Assembly (NCBI GenBank): GCA_019456165.1
Contig: VRUJ01000001.1
Span: forward strand, 1-64,000
Length of the DNA: 64,000 nt
DNA from: Chloroflexota bacterium
GTDB lineage: Bacteria; Chloroflexota; Anaerolineae; Anaerolineales; UBA11579
Reading direction: 5' to 3'
Shown here: piece after piece, positions 51,880 through 63,600 of the stretch
Numbering within the stretch: position 1 is the first letter of the stretch
How the letters are laid out: each line of letters starts with the position of its first letter
Program-made: the position numbers and the translations under genes
Notes under the pieces: model-generated
What the model saw: the letters and a program-made list of their open reading frames with translations, nothing else
Told to the model about the DNA's origin: nothing
Databases searched by the model: none

Positions 51880-52704
51880 ATGGCATTAAAAGGAAACCTG
51901 CGCGATTTCACGATCACCCAATTGCTAAACCTGATTAATTTAGCACGCAAAACTGGCGCCCTGGTTATCGAAGGCCCCAGTGATTCGGCCACCATCACTT
52001 TCCGCGATGGCAAGCTTGCTTACGCACATTTAGGCGCGAGTAAAGATAATGGTCTGGGGCCCATCCTACATAAAACTAAAGTAATCTCAAAAGCACAGTT
52101 TGGCACCCTAAAAAAACGTGCGTCAGAGATGAGCGATAAAGAACTTGGTCTATTATTGATCAACTCCGGCTACGTGACACAAGAAGACATTATCACAAGC
52201 CTGCAAACCCATTTCATGGATATTCTAAACAAACTATTCGCCTGGGCAGAAGGCATCTTTCAGTTTAAAAATGGCGAAAGCGTACCAGATGATAAGATCC
52301 CAGTTCGCATGGATCTGGAAAATATCATCATGGAAGGGTCTCGCCACCTGCGCGAGCTGGAGCAGCTCAAAGACGAGCTTCCGAATCTGGATATGGCATT
52401 AAAGTTTACCGACCGGCCCGGAGTCAACCTGCGCAGCGTAAACATGAGCGTAGAAGAATGGCGGGTTGTTTCATACATTAACCCCAAAAATAGCATCACT
52501 CAAATATCCAAAGCAACAAGTTTGAGTGATATGGAAATCCGCAGGATCGTCTACAGCCTATTGCAAGCGGGATTAGTGGAACTAATTAGGCCGGAGGGCG
52601 GTCCAGAACCTCTGCCTGATTTGACATCTGCTATCCCGGGAGCCAATAAGGATGAACAAAAGACGTTAGTAAATCGTTTGATTGGAAGGATTCGTTCTTT
52701 ATAA
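51880..52704 (+). CDS. DUF4388-domain protein
   Basis: MALKGNLRDFTITQLLNLINLARKTGALVIEG...ITFRDGKLAYAHLG...LFAWAEGIFQFKNGE. Confidence 0.88.
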   Translation: MALKGNLRDFTITQLLNLINLARKTGALVIEGPSDSATITFRDGKLAYAHLGASKDNGLGPILHKTKVISKAQFGTLKKRASEMSDKELGLLLINSGYVTQEDIITSLQTHFMDILNKLFAWAEGIFQFKNGESVPDDKIPVRMDLENIIMEGSRHLRELEQLKDELPNLDMALKFTDRPGVNLRSVNMSVEEWRVVSYINPKNSITQISKATSLSDMEIRRIVYSLLQAGLVELIRPEGGPEPLPDLTSAIPGANKDEQKTLVNRLIGRIRSL

Positions 52705-52731
52705 AAATAGAAGCAACGAGGATAGCGAGCT

Positions 52732-53265
52732 ATGCAAACAGTAAAAATGGTTGTAACTGGTCCATTCAACGCCGGAAAAACAGAATATATCCAAACTGTC
52801 AGCGAAATTGACGTCGTCTCCACGGAGAAGAAGATCAGTTCCGAGGCTGAAAAAATTAAAGATGCCACAACCGTGGCCATGGATTTTGGACGTATCACAG
52901 TTGACGATAGCTTGGTCCTCTATCTTTTCGGCACTCCCGGCCAAAAACGTTTCGACTTCATGTGGGAAATCCTTTCAGAAGGCATGCTGGGCTTCATCGT
53001 CATGGTTGACAGCACACGCCCAGAAACCTTTCGCGAAGCTCGCACAATCCTCGAAACCTTCCGGGCGTACGCTCCTACCCCATACATCGTCGCGGCCAAC
53101 AAACAAGACTTGTCAGACGCTTGGGAAGTCGAAGACATGCGTATCGCCCTGCGGCTAGATCCCACCATAAAATTACTGCCGTGTGTATCTGTAGACAGAG
53201 AATCTGTAAAGGAAACTCTGCTGGAATTATTAGAAACAATAATCACCCATTTAGATTCAGAATAA
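52732..53265 (+). CDS. Small Ras-like/MglA-like GTPase
   Basis: TGPFNAGKTEYIQ (P-loop), LYLFGTPGQKRFDFMW (G3), ANKQDLSDA (G4). Confidence 0.88.
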   Translation: MQTVKMVVTGPFNAGKTEYIQTVSEIDVVSTEKKISSEAEKIKDATTVAMDFGRITVDDSLVLYLFGTPGQKRFDFMWEILSEGMLGFIVMVDSTRPETFREARTILETFRAYAPTPYIVAANKQDLSDAWEVEDMRIALRLDPTIKLLPCVSVDRESVKETLLELLETIITHLDSE

Positions 53266-53296
53266 TTAGAGCCTCCCTCTTCAAAGAAAATTTTCC

Positions 53297-54094
53297 ATGT
53301 CATCTATTACGACAGACCAAGGAATCGTCCACTACGAAGTGCATGGCCGCGGTCGACCTGTAATCCTGCTGCATGGCTGGCTTGGGTCCTGGGGTCTTTG
53401 GCAAGAAACCATGGAGTTCCTCGCAAAAAACCACCGCACCTACGCGCTAGATTTTTGGGGTTTTGGTGAATCTGGCAAGAAACGAACCACCTACGCAATT
53501 TCGGATTTCGTCAGCCTGGTTGACCAGTTTATGGAGCAATTAGGCATAGTCAGAGCCCCGCTGGTTGGGCACAGCATGGGCGGCACCGTAAGTCTATCAG
53601 TAGCAATCCAATACCCGGATCGAGTGAGCAAGGTTGTCGTAATCGGCTCTCCAATTGTCGGAAGTTCGATGAGATTAATTCTCAAGCTTGCAGGATACCG
53701 GCCCATCGCATTTCTCGTATTCCGTATGCTTTGGGCTTTAGAAAAAGGCATTCGCATAAGCGCTCCGTTCATCACCAGCGATGAACGCTGGCCGGATATG
53801 ATTGAACACGACCTTTCCAAAACTACGCTGGAATCTTTTCTTAACAGCATAGCATCTTTGCGCAAAACCGATCTACGCTCCACAATTCACAAAATTACTG
53901 TACCCACATTGGGGATATATGGCGATAAAGATGTCCTCGTAGACCCCAACCAGTGGAAGATAATTGCCGAAAAAGTGCCAGACCCGCACATACAGAGATT
54001 TCATAGGGCAGGTCATTTCCCGATGCTAGACCAACCCAGAATTTTTATGAATACTCTTCAAGAATTCTTGGACATGCGTGTAGCAAGTCCATGA
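53297..54094 (+). CDS. Alpha/beta hydrolase
   Basis: VILLHGWLGSWGLWQ, LVGHSMGGTVSLSVA, GDKDVLVDP, HRAGHFPMLDQP. Confidence 0.92.
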   Translation: MSSITTDQGIVHYEVHGRGRPVILLHGWLGSWGLWQETMEFLAKNHRTYALDFWGFGESGKKRTTYAISDFVSLVDQFMEQLGIVRAPLVGHSMGGTVSLSVAIQYPDRVSKVVVIGSPIVGSSMRLILKLAGYRPIAFLVFRMLWALEKGIRISAPFITSDERWPDMIEHDLSKTTLESFLNSIASLRKTDLRSTIHKITVPTLGIYGDKDVLVDPNQWKIIAEKVPDPHIQRFHRAGHFPMLDQPRIFMNTLQEFLDMRVASP

Positions 54095-54336
54095 ACCTCA
54101 ACGCATTAGGGGATGACAATTATCCAACCAGAATTGGCCGAATCATACTCCAGCGCATTATGAAAATCTTTAGACCAACCAGAAGCAATGAAGAGTCTAC
54201 TACCACAAGTCAAGACCACTTCATTGACAACTATCCGGAAAATAACCTGGAATTAAAATTCTCTTTTAACCAAATGAGCGTTATACTCAGCGCAATGATT
54301 GCACCCAAGTGTAGTATAAATATATACAAGATTTAA
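54091..54336 (+). CDS. Short hypothetical protein, weak support
   Basis: ATGA overlap with the upstream hydrolase; no recognisable domain. Confidence 0.25.
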   Translation: MNLNALGDDNYPTRIGRIILQRIMKIFRPTRSNEESTTTSQDHFIDNYPENNLELKFSFNQMSVILSAMIAPKCSINIYKI

Positions 54337-54343
54337 GACTGCT

Positions 54344-55627
54344 ATGCTAAAAATTATTCTACAAGACCCGAGATATTTATACCCCTTCAATGAGCGCGCC
54401 CGCGATCTGCGGATTCAGAATACACCGCTCTGGTTATTACAACGCGATCTATTAGCGCCGTACGTTACCAGTGAGCGTGAAATACCACACCGGGTTGAAG
54501 AAACTGAACTCTCAATAATTCAAGAAGCCTGCATTGTGTACCGCGATAACCTTTACTTTAATCAAGCTTATATTGATAGTTTCATTCGTCAAGCCAAGAC
54601 AAAGAATCGCCCCAGCCGGGCAGCCTTCTCTCCAACTGACCCTGCTTTCCGGGAACACGCCCTACCTTTGGCTAACTCCTATACTCCGGGAGGAGGGCTT
54701 TATTTTGCAGACCTGTGGTACTACCCTAATGGTTTCGAAGAAAACTCCGACCCCCTGATAATCGATCTGAAAGCTCACGAGGTGGGATATTATCACGTCC
54801 CCACATATATGGCTGCTGAGCAAGGAGACCTGGTCTTCCAGGTGCCCCAGCGTGCAATGCTAGCAATCGACACATGGGTACACATTTTCATCGCAGATAT
54901 GGTTTTCGGTCTCTTTTCCCAGGCTACAGCTGTTGAAGAAAAACTTGAAGATCCTTTCTTCAAAATGCGGGTGCTTGCTAAAGCCCTCTTCGAAGGGAAA
55001 CAAGTGCTTTCCTGCTCAGAGTTGGTCAAAATTGGCCGTAACTGCACAATAGCACCAAGTGCCATCATTAGCGGGCCTGCCATCATTGGCGACAACGTCA
55101 CCATCGAGGCTGGAGTGGTAATTGATAATTGCATAATAGGGAACAACGTAAATATCTCACAGGGGTGTGAGTTGATGCTCTCAGTCATCAACGATGGTGT
55201 GTTTTTGCCCTTCCGCGCAGCTCTATTCATGACCACACTAATGGACAATGCTATGGTCGCCCAAAACACTTGCTTGCAGATGTGTGTTATCGGCCGTAAT
55301 ACTTTCGTTGGGGCTGGATCGACCTTCACAGACTACAACTTACTTCCCTTACCCATCCGAGCACTTGATGGAGATGGCAATCTTTCTGAGACAAACCGCC
55401 CCGTATTGGGTGGATGTGTTGGACATAACTGCCGTCTTGGCTCCGGAATCGTCGTCTCACCGGCGCGCACTATTGAATCGGATGTCGTAATCGTCTCCTC
55501 CGAAACTCGCAGAGTTATTACGCATGATGTTCGCTACGAAGACAGCGACCACCATAACCTGCGCGGCTCCGAACTGCATCAACGCCTATACCCGAGACCT
55601 GGCGAAGCTGGAAGCGAAACCTGGTGA
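54344..55627 (+). CDS. Left-handed beta-helix (hexapeptide-repeat) protein, possible acyl/nucleotidyltransferase relative
   Basis: IGRNCTIAPSAIISGPAIIGDNVTIEAGVVIDNCIIGNNVNISQGCEL hexapeptide pattern. Confidence 0.75.
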   Translation: MLKIILQDPRYLYPFNERARDLRIQNTPLWLLQRDLLAPYVTSEREIPHRVEETELSIIQEACIVYRDNLYFNQAYIDSFIRQAKTKNRPSRAAFSPTDPAFREHALPLANSYTPGGGLYFADLWYYPNGFEENSDPLIIDLKAHEVGYYHVPTYMAAEQGDLVFQVPQRAMLAIDTWVHIFIADMVFGLFSQATAVEEKLEDPFFKMRVLAKALFEGKQVLSCSELVKIGRNCTIAPSAIISGPAIIGDNVTIEAGVVIDNCIIGNNVNISQGCELMLSVINDGVFLPFRAALFMTTLMDNAMVAQNTCLQMCVIGRNTFVGAGSTFTDYNLLPLPIRALDGDGNLSETNRPVLGGCVGHNCRLGSGIVVSPARTIESDVVIVSSETRRVITHDVRYEDSDHHNLRGSELHQRLYPRPGEAGSETW

Positions 55628-55630
55628 AAA

Positions 55631-56722
55631 GTGGACACATTTGCTTTTATCATTCACCCAATAAACCCAAAAAAGGATGTCAGCCGAAAATATCCCTTGC
55701 TTGGGAAGATATTCAACGAACCGCAAATTAATTATCTGTCTGCATTTTTCCCACCTGTTTATCTATCTGAAATCGATGGTATCAAATCGGCAGCAACCGG
55801 AAAAGAGATTAAAGGCTGGCTCATCGCCTGCCCCCTTACACCAAAACGGATGATGGAATCTCCTGAGAAATTGGCTTACCGGAAAATTATTCAAACCGGT
55901 CGCATGGCTGAAAAGCTTGGCGCCAATATCTTGGGTTTGGGCGCTTTTACTTCAGTAGTTGGAGATGGCGGCAAAACCGTTGCACGTAATCTGGACATCC
56001 CCGTGACCAATGGAGACGCTTATACAATCGCTGTCGCCGTACAAGCAATTGAAAAAGCTGCCCAGATAATGGAAATACCGATCAGTGCCGCTTCGGGAGC
56101 GGTAGTTGGCGCCAGCGGAACGATTGGTCGTGTGTGCGCTGAGCTATTATCAAAGAAGGTAGCTGAGTTATTTTTAATCGGAAAAAATTTGAGTAAACTT
56201 GACGAACTACGCGAACATTTGGAATCAAACGGTTCTATCGCGCAACTGCATACCAGCACGTCTATGGATACATTGCGAAAATCACAATTAATCCTCACAG
56301 TCACTAGCGCGATCCATGCAGTTATACAGCCGGAACACTTAGCCTCCGGCAGCGTAGTTTGTGACATTGCGCGTCCACGAGACGTATCTGCACATGTTGC
56401 GGCCACTAGAGAGGATGTATTGGTAATCGATGGAGGCATGGTGGAAGTACCAGGTCAGGCAGATTTTCATTTCGATTTCGGCTTTCCCCCTGGTAAAGCT
56501 TACGCCTGCATGGCAGAAACCATAACTCTCGCCCTCGAAGGCCGTTTTGAGGATTATACTTTAGGAAAGAATATAAACATTGCGCAAGTTGAAGAAATTG
56601 ATTTACTTGCCCGTAAACACGGGTTTATGTTGAGTGGATTTCGTTCTTTTGAAAAAGAAGTGCCATTAGAGCACATTCAAAAAGTACAACATCGCGCCCA
56701 TTCTGCTATCGTTCATGGATAG
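55631..56722 (+). CDS. Long-chain acyl-ACP reductase-like / Rossmann dehydrogenase protein
   Basis: ANILGLGAFTSVVGDGGKTVARNLDIPVTNGDAYTIAVAVQAIEKAA, GAVVGASGTIGRVCAELL, VIDGGMVEVPG, CMAETITLALEGRFEDYTLG parallel the cyanobacterial AAR layout; GTG start. Confidence 0.72.
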   Translation: MDTFAFIIHPINPKKDVSRKYPLLGKIFNEPQINYLSAFFPPVYLSEIDGIKSAATGKEIKGWLIACPLTPKRMMESPEKLAYRKIIQTGRMAEKLGANILGLGAFTSVVGDGGKTVARNLDIPVTNGDAYTIAVAVQAIEKAAQIMEIPISAASGAVVGASGTIGRVCAELLSKKVAELFLIGKNLSKLDELREHLESNGSIAQLHTSTSMDTLRKSQLILTVTSAIHAVIQPEHLASGSVVCDIARPRDVSAHVAATREDVLVIDGGMVEVPGQADFHFDFGFPPGKAYACMAETITLALEGRFEDYTLGKNINIAQVEEIDLLARKHGFMLSGFRSFEKEVPLEHIQKVQHRAHSAIVHG

Positions 56723-56741
56723 GAATCTTTGAGAGGTTCAT

Positions 56742-57644
56742 ATGAGCAAATCTAGAATATTGATCGTAGAAGATGATTTCGACATCTCCAATATGCTGAA
56801 GATCTACTTCGGAAGTCAGGATTTCGAAGTGGAGGTGGCTTCCCGCGGCTCTGAGGCTTTGGAGAAAACCCGCTCAGGATTACCTCATTTGATCGTTTTA
56901 GACATCATGCTGCCAGATATAGATGGCTACGAAGTCTGCCGCCAGTTACGCACCAATACGCGAACTAGCCACATACCGGTGATCTTCCTCACCCAAAAAG
57001 ATGAACGCAGCGACAAACTTCAGGGCCTTGAACTTGGTGCAGATGATTACATAACCAAGCCATTCGACATTGAGGAATTAAAACTCAGGGTGCAAAATGC
57101 TATCTCGCGGGCAGAGCGTGAGAGCCTCACCGACCCGCGCTCAGGGCTGCCATCCGGACGGTTGATTGAGGAGCAATTACGTAACATTATTCGGCGAGAT
57201 GATTGGAGCTATATGGATTTGCGGATTAATCATTTCGAAGCCTTTAAAGAAGTGAACGGTTTTGTAGCGGGAGATGACGTACTTAGATTTACAGCAATGC
57301 TGCTTAGCGAAGTGCTAGATCAAAAGGGCAGTCCAGAAGATTTCATCGGACATCCTGGGGGAGATAATTTTGTCGTCATTTCTTCCGAAAAACACGCCGA
57401 GGAGATACAAAAAGATCTCAAAGACCGTTTTGCTGAAGAGGTACTTTCCCATTACAGTTTTATTGACCGTGAGCAAGGTTTTATTGAGACCAGAGATGAA
57501 GAAGGAAATACCCAACAAAACCCCCTGATGAAGCTTTCAGTTGGCGAAGTATCCCCTTCGCAGTATGAATTTTCAGATATCCGTGAAATCACAGAACTTG
57601 CTTCCGAGGCTCGTCGCAAAGACGCGCTAAGCACTAATTATTAG
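56742..57644 (+). CDS. Response regulator with degenerate GGDEF-like output domain
   Basis: ILIVEDDFDISNMLKIYF...LDIMLPDIDGYEVCRQLR...GADDYITKPF; C-terminal DPRSGLPSGRLIEEQL...GHPGGDNFVVI. Confidence 0.88.
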   Translation: MSKSRILIVEDDFDISNMLKIYFGSQDFEVEVASRGSEALEKTRSGLPHLIVLDIMLPDIDGYEVCRQLRTNTRTSHIPVIFLTQKDERSDKLQGLELGADDYITKPFDIEELKLRVQNAISRAERESLTDPRSGLPSGRLIEEQLRNIIRRDDWSYMDLRINHFEAFKEVNGFVAGDDVLRFTAMLLSEVLDQKGSPEDFIGHPGGDNFVVISSEKHAEEIQKDLKDRFAEEVLSHYSFIDREQGFIETRDEEGNTQQNPLMKLSVGEVSPSQYEFSDIREITELASEARRKDALSTNY

Positions 57645-57661
57645 AAGTTTACTCGCATACT

Positions 57662-60600
57662 ATGCCAGAGTTGAGTCCGATAACGCTAGGAATAACACTC
57701 ATTGCTACAGGAATAGGGTTTTATCTATTAACCCCATTACTCTTACGCGCCATCAGTCGGAAGCGTCCAAAAATTCAGAAACCCTCCCCTCCCCCAAAAA
57801 TTCACCTCAATCTTTCTCCGAGTGGAGATGCTACCTTGTTGATCCAACCTGGGGGATTGGTAAAATTTGCGAACCAGGCCGCTCGTGATTGGTTTAGCAT
57901 CCAAGATGATGAACCTCCCAACCTCGAACATTTAGCTCGCTATACTAACCCCAGCGAGACATTCCTTAGCTTGTGTGCCACACCTGGCCAGGCACGCTTT
58001 ACTTTACAAAAAACTTTGGTAGAAGGGGCCTCCTATGCAGTGCCCCATGAAAATGAGCAAGCCGTCCTAGTTACACTCCGGCGGCCGCAATTAAGCAGTC
58101 TCACTCCTGGTCAAGATCAACCCAGCACGCAAGCTTTCAGTCTTTTCAAAGAACTCAGCTTGGAAATGACCTCCAGCCTTGACCTTGAAACTACGATAAA
58201 AACCATCCTCGAAAGTATTGAGCAATTAGTCCCTGCCGATTTGTCAGAAATAACTCTTTGGGACGAACAACATGAGCATTTGGTTCCTTATCGTTTCAGC
58301 GGGGCAGAAGGACTTCAACGCAAATTATCAATATCTGATCCCAGGCTCATCACAGAAGAAAGTTACTCCAGCTATCTTGCTTCGATGAAGTCGCCTTTGC
58401 TCATAGACGATATTGATGCGTTCGAGGAAACCGGAACAGGTTTCGAGAAGGAAACCTTCCCCTTCCGTTCTTTCCTGGGAATACCTTTGCTGAGTCACGG
58501 AGAAACCGTAGGTACCATTGAACTAGCGTCCCAGAATCTAGATACCTTTTCAAGTAACGATTTGGAAATCCTGCAAGTTCTTTCTGATCAAGCCGCTATA
58601 GCTCTACAAAATGCCCACACCTACTACCAGGAGCAACAGCGCGCCGTAGAACTGGCTGGCCTCGCAGAGTTAGCCCAAATCAGCGGGTCTATTAAAGATC
58701 CCAAAGACCTGATTGAACGCCTAATCGAAAGCCTTGCGCCGATTTTGAAAGTCGAAATCTTGGGCATATTGCTTTACAATGAATCCCGCAAATACCTCGA
58801 GGGTCAAATTCCTTTTAAGGGGATGCCGCCACAATTCATGGATCTATACCGCGCCCACATCAAACCCGACAGCCCCGCGGAACGTATCTGGTTAAGCGAG
58901 GAACCCATCCAAACCGAAAAAGTTTCAACTGACCCTGGTCTGACGGCATTTGGCTTGAATCATCTCGCCCAAACGGCTGGTATCCGCAGCACGGTACTAG
59001 TTCCGCTGATTTCTAGCGGGCGAGCCCTTGGATATCTCCAAGCAGCTAATAAAACTTCTGGGTTGGCATTTGATTCCGATGATGTGCAGATGCTAACTGT
59101 GCTAGCCGGGCAGGCAGCCCCAATTCTTGAGAATGCAAGCCTCATCCAAGAGGCACGCCAACGCACTCAACGCTCAGAAGCCCTGCGACGGATAGCCAGC
59201 CTGGCTGGTTCTGCTGCAACTTTACCCGAAATCTTGAAATTTTCCCTCCAAGAACTATCTAGTTTAATAAAAACAGACACAGCTCTCATTTATCTATTAA
59301 ACGAAAATGTAGGAGTAATGCGGCCTCACGAAGCGTCAATAACTGGCATGCCTCTCCCAGTAAATGAAACATTAAAACGTATATCTACAAACGATCCAGG
59401 ATTTAAAGAGACAGCCACGTTCCAGCAGTCAACAATTTCCTTCGGAGATGTAAAAACGAGCGAGGAGTTTCCACCGATTTACCAACCGCTGATCGACAGC
59501 TTGGAAAACGTAAAATCAATAGCAATGATACCTCTCATCATCCGAGATCAAGGCCTCGGGGAAATCATTGTCAGCAGCCAAGTCGCAAATTTCTTCCAAC
59601 CCGGTGACTTACAGTCGATTGCTACTGTCGCCAGCCAATTAGCCAGCGCAACCGAACGCTCCACACTCTCGACTCAAACAGATGAGAGTTTGCAACGCCG
59701 AGTCCAACATCTCACTGCGTTAACACGTATTAGCCGGGAACTTAACACCACGTTGGAATTAGAGCACCTTTTGAAACGTGTTTATGACGAGATTCTAAAC
59801 AACACAAAAGCTGATGGAGGCTCAATTTTACTCTTTGACCTGGATGACCCCGAATCCAATTTCACCAAGATTCTTCTGCAAATCGGAGACCACCCCGGTC
59901 CAGGTTTAAGCGCTTTGGAAGAGGCGGTTATTGAGGGAGGCCAACCTCTGATCGTGGAAGATTTCTCCCAAAGTAAGTATGCTTCCAGCCACGAAGGGAT
60001 TCGTTCTGCGCTGACCGCACCCATCGCCTACCAGGAAAACATTGCCGGGTTGATTAACCTGCAAGCAAAAAGCTCACACAAATTCGATGATGTTACCCTA
60101 GAAATCACTCAAGCGCTGGCTGTACAAGCTGCCATAGCAATAGGCAACGCCCAAAGGTATCAGGAACAGGTCCAGCGCGGTGAAATGCTCTCCCGCAGAG
60201 TAGATGCTCTGGATAAATTATTTGAAACTATCCAGACGCTGCATATAGATCAACCTTTGGAAGATTCTTTAGAATCTATTGCTTACGGAATCCAAGAATC
60301 CACACCGTTCGAAGTGGTTTTGGCTTTCGTCTACGACCCAGAAATAAAAGCACTCCATGGCACCAGCGGGGCAGGCTTACCATTAGAAACCCTGAATGAA
60401 ATCCGGGATGCTACATACTTCTGGGAATCCATTGAAAAGCTGCTTGTTCCTAAATTCCGGCTGAGTAATTCTTATTTCATCCCCAGCGATGATCTTCCCG
60501 AAGATAGCCCCACATTGAATCCTGATTACAGTTTGCTTTCCTATACCATTCCGGATGCTGAAGAAAACATTTGGGAACCTGGCGATATGCTACTGGTGCC

Positions 60601-63600
60601 CTTATACGACCCATCCAACCGCCCACTAGGCCTAATTAGCGTTGATGCTCCGCGCAATGGTTTGCATCCCGACAACGTAGCGATTGAAACCCTTGAGATC
60701 TTTACTACCGAAGCAACACTCGTAATTGAAAGTTTCCAAAAAATGCGCGAACTTAGAGATCAGGTTCGAACAATCCAAACCAAAGTATCCCGCGCAGAAA
60801 AAGCAAGCGACTCCTCTCAAACCCATTTATCAGTCCTGCTGCATAAAGACCTGGAGCAAACCATCGCCATTCGGCGCCTGAACGATCGTTCCCGCCGTAT
60901 TAGAGTCGGATTGGATATAGCAGAAATCGCAAACCGCCAGCCAGATCGCTCAGCCGTATTGATGGCTCTTGGACACCAGATGCTAACCCAAATGGATCTA
61001 GATATTGCCCTGGTTGCAGAACAATCCTCTGGCGGCCCAAACTTGATCCACAGTTTAGGATCAACACCAGCAGGAGTTAACCCCGAAGCGCTTATGGGGC
61101 AAAGAAACCCACTCCATCAAACTTTTCGAACCGGTGAGACAATCCTGATCCCTAATGTAGAAAACGACCCTGAATGGCAGAATACACCCTTACTAAACAG
61201 CTTGAATGCAAGAGGTTTCATCTCCCTACCAATTTCTTCAAACGGGAAAGTTGAAGCCGCGGTTCTTGCAATCAGCCACTCGCCTATCTCTACATTTACA
61301 CCAGAAGATGAACAGATATACGACTTGATTGCCAACCAAGTCGCAATCGCCCTACAAAACCTAAATTTACTGACCGAAACACGACGCCGCTTGAGAGAGG
61401 TTGATCTTCTTCTCGACTTCAGCCGGCAAATTGGAAGTTTAGACCCCAATCAAATACTACAAACCCTTGCTCAAAGCGCGCTTCGTGTGATGGCTAACGC
61501 CCATGCTGGTATCGTTGTTATGTGGAATCCGGAGCAACGACTCCTGGTGACTCAAGCCGCCGTAGGTTACACCAATAATGATTTAATCAAGCAAATTACA
61601 TATAAAGCAGGAGAAGCTCTCCCAGGCCAAGTCTACCGCGACGGTGAAGCTCTCAGCGTTGATGAGGTCGATTTCGCCGAACAATACGATCTAACCTCCG
61701 AAAACCTGCTTGCTTACCGTGAAGCAACTGGAGGGCGCTTACCGGTCTCCAGTTTGTTAATACCAATCAAAACGGGAGAGACTACCTTAGGTGTGGTTGC
61801 TCTAGACAATTTCAACTTGCCAGCAGCATTCACTGAGGAAGATGAAGCTCTCGTCACCTCTCTCGCACAGCAGACTGCACTTACGCTAGATAACGCGCGT
61901 TTGTTCCAAGGTTCGGAGAAGCGCGCCCAGGAGCTAGACCGGCGCAGCCGCCGTTTAGCTCAGCTCAACCGCATTTCCAATGAATTGAGCGCATCCCTAG
62001 ACACTGACCATCTCCTAGAATTCACTACCAAAGAATTGTTCCAGGCAATAAATTGCTCAGCTGTATCCGCGATATTATTCAACGAAAATGGTATTCCCTC
62101 TTTACATAAGGAAGCGCCGGATGTTACTTCTACTCTGCCCCTCGAACTCCCGGATGCTCCGCTCTTCGATCATATTCGGAAAACTTTAGACGCTTATGTA
62201 AGCGAGGATATTACCAGAGATCAATCTCTCCAACCTCTTGTAGATTTTTTGGAAAAGCGCAATACAAAATCACTCCTCGCCTTACCCCTCGAAACCAGCA
62301 CAGATTTACACGGCCTGCTTCTGATCCATGCAAAAGAACAAAACAGCTTTACTGCTGATGAGGTTGAACTGGCGCTTACGATAAGTAACCAGGCTGCTGT
62401 CGGTATTGAAAATGCTTATTTGTTCGAGGAATCTCGCCGCTCTGCTGAGGAACTAGAACAGCGGGTCGCTGAACGTACTCAAGAGCTTGCCCAGGAACAC
62501 CAGGCCACACGCACATTGCTGCGCATTAGTACAGAACTATCCTCAAGCCTGGATTTGGATCAAGTATTAAACCGCTCGCTTGAGCTGCTAAACAAAACCA
62601 CCAACGCGCACCAAAGCAGCATTATCCTCATCCAACCTGGGGAAGAAAACCTGGTTTACAGAGCCGGGCAAGGACACACCGAGACTCCTCCAGCGGGGGG
62701 ACGACCATCATCATTCAAACCTGGCGAGGGTGTGGCAGGTTGGGTGATTGAAAATCGCGAATCTTTGGTGATCGCAAATTTATTAGAAGATGATCGCTGG
62801 GTAAAGGACCACGGCGAAACGATCACATATCGCAGCGTAATAGCCGCTCCGTTAACAGTTGGCGCGGATGCTCTCGGTGCAGTAATGCTTTTCCACAACG
62901 ACGAAAATCACTTTTCAGAAAGACAACTGAACCTTGTGCAAGCTGCTGCCAACCAATTTGCAGTGGCAATTAACAACGGTGAACTCTACAGGTTGATCCG
63001 TGACCAGGCAGAATCCTTGGGGAGCATGCTGCGCGCACAACAGGTTGAAGCAAGCCGTTCCACCGCAATGCTTGAAGGCGTTGCGGACGGGGTGCTGGTC
63101 ACCGATAGCATAGGCACGATTACGCTATTCAATAATTCAAGCGAAACCATCCTCGGTTTGGAGAGGGATCGCGTCTTAGGGAAGTCGCTGGAAGAATTTA
63201 TCGGTCTTTTCGGCGGCACAGCTCAAGCATGGATGGACACCATACGAGCCTGGTCGGAGGATCCCAAACAACAGGAATCGAAAGAAGTATATTCTGAACA
63301 TATACTCCTAGAAGACGGCCGCGTAGTCTCGGTGCGCGTAGCTCCGGTGAGTTCACGTGATGAATTCTTGGGGACCGTCTCGGTCTTCCGAGATATCACC
63401 CACCATGTAGAAGTTGACCGCCTAAAATCTGAGTTTGTGGCTACAGTTAGCCATGAACTGCGCACACCCATGACACCAATTAAAGGCTACGTTGAATTTT
63501 TGTTAATGGGCGGCGCCGGAGAATTAAACGAACAGCAATCCAAATTTTTGGGAATCATCCAAGGTAACATTGATAGGTTAGGCATTTTAGTAAACGATCT

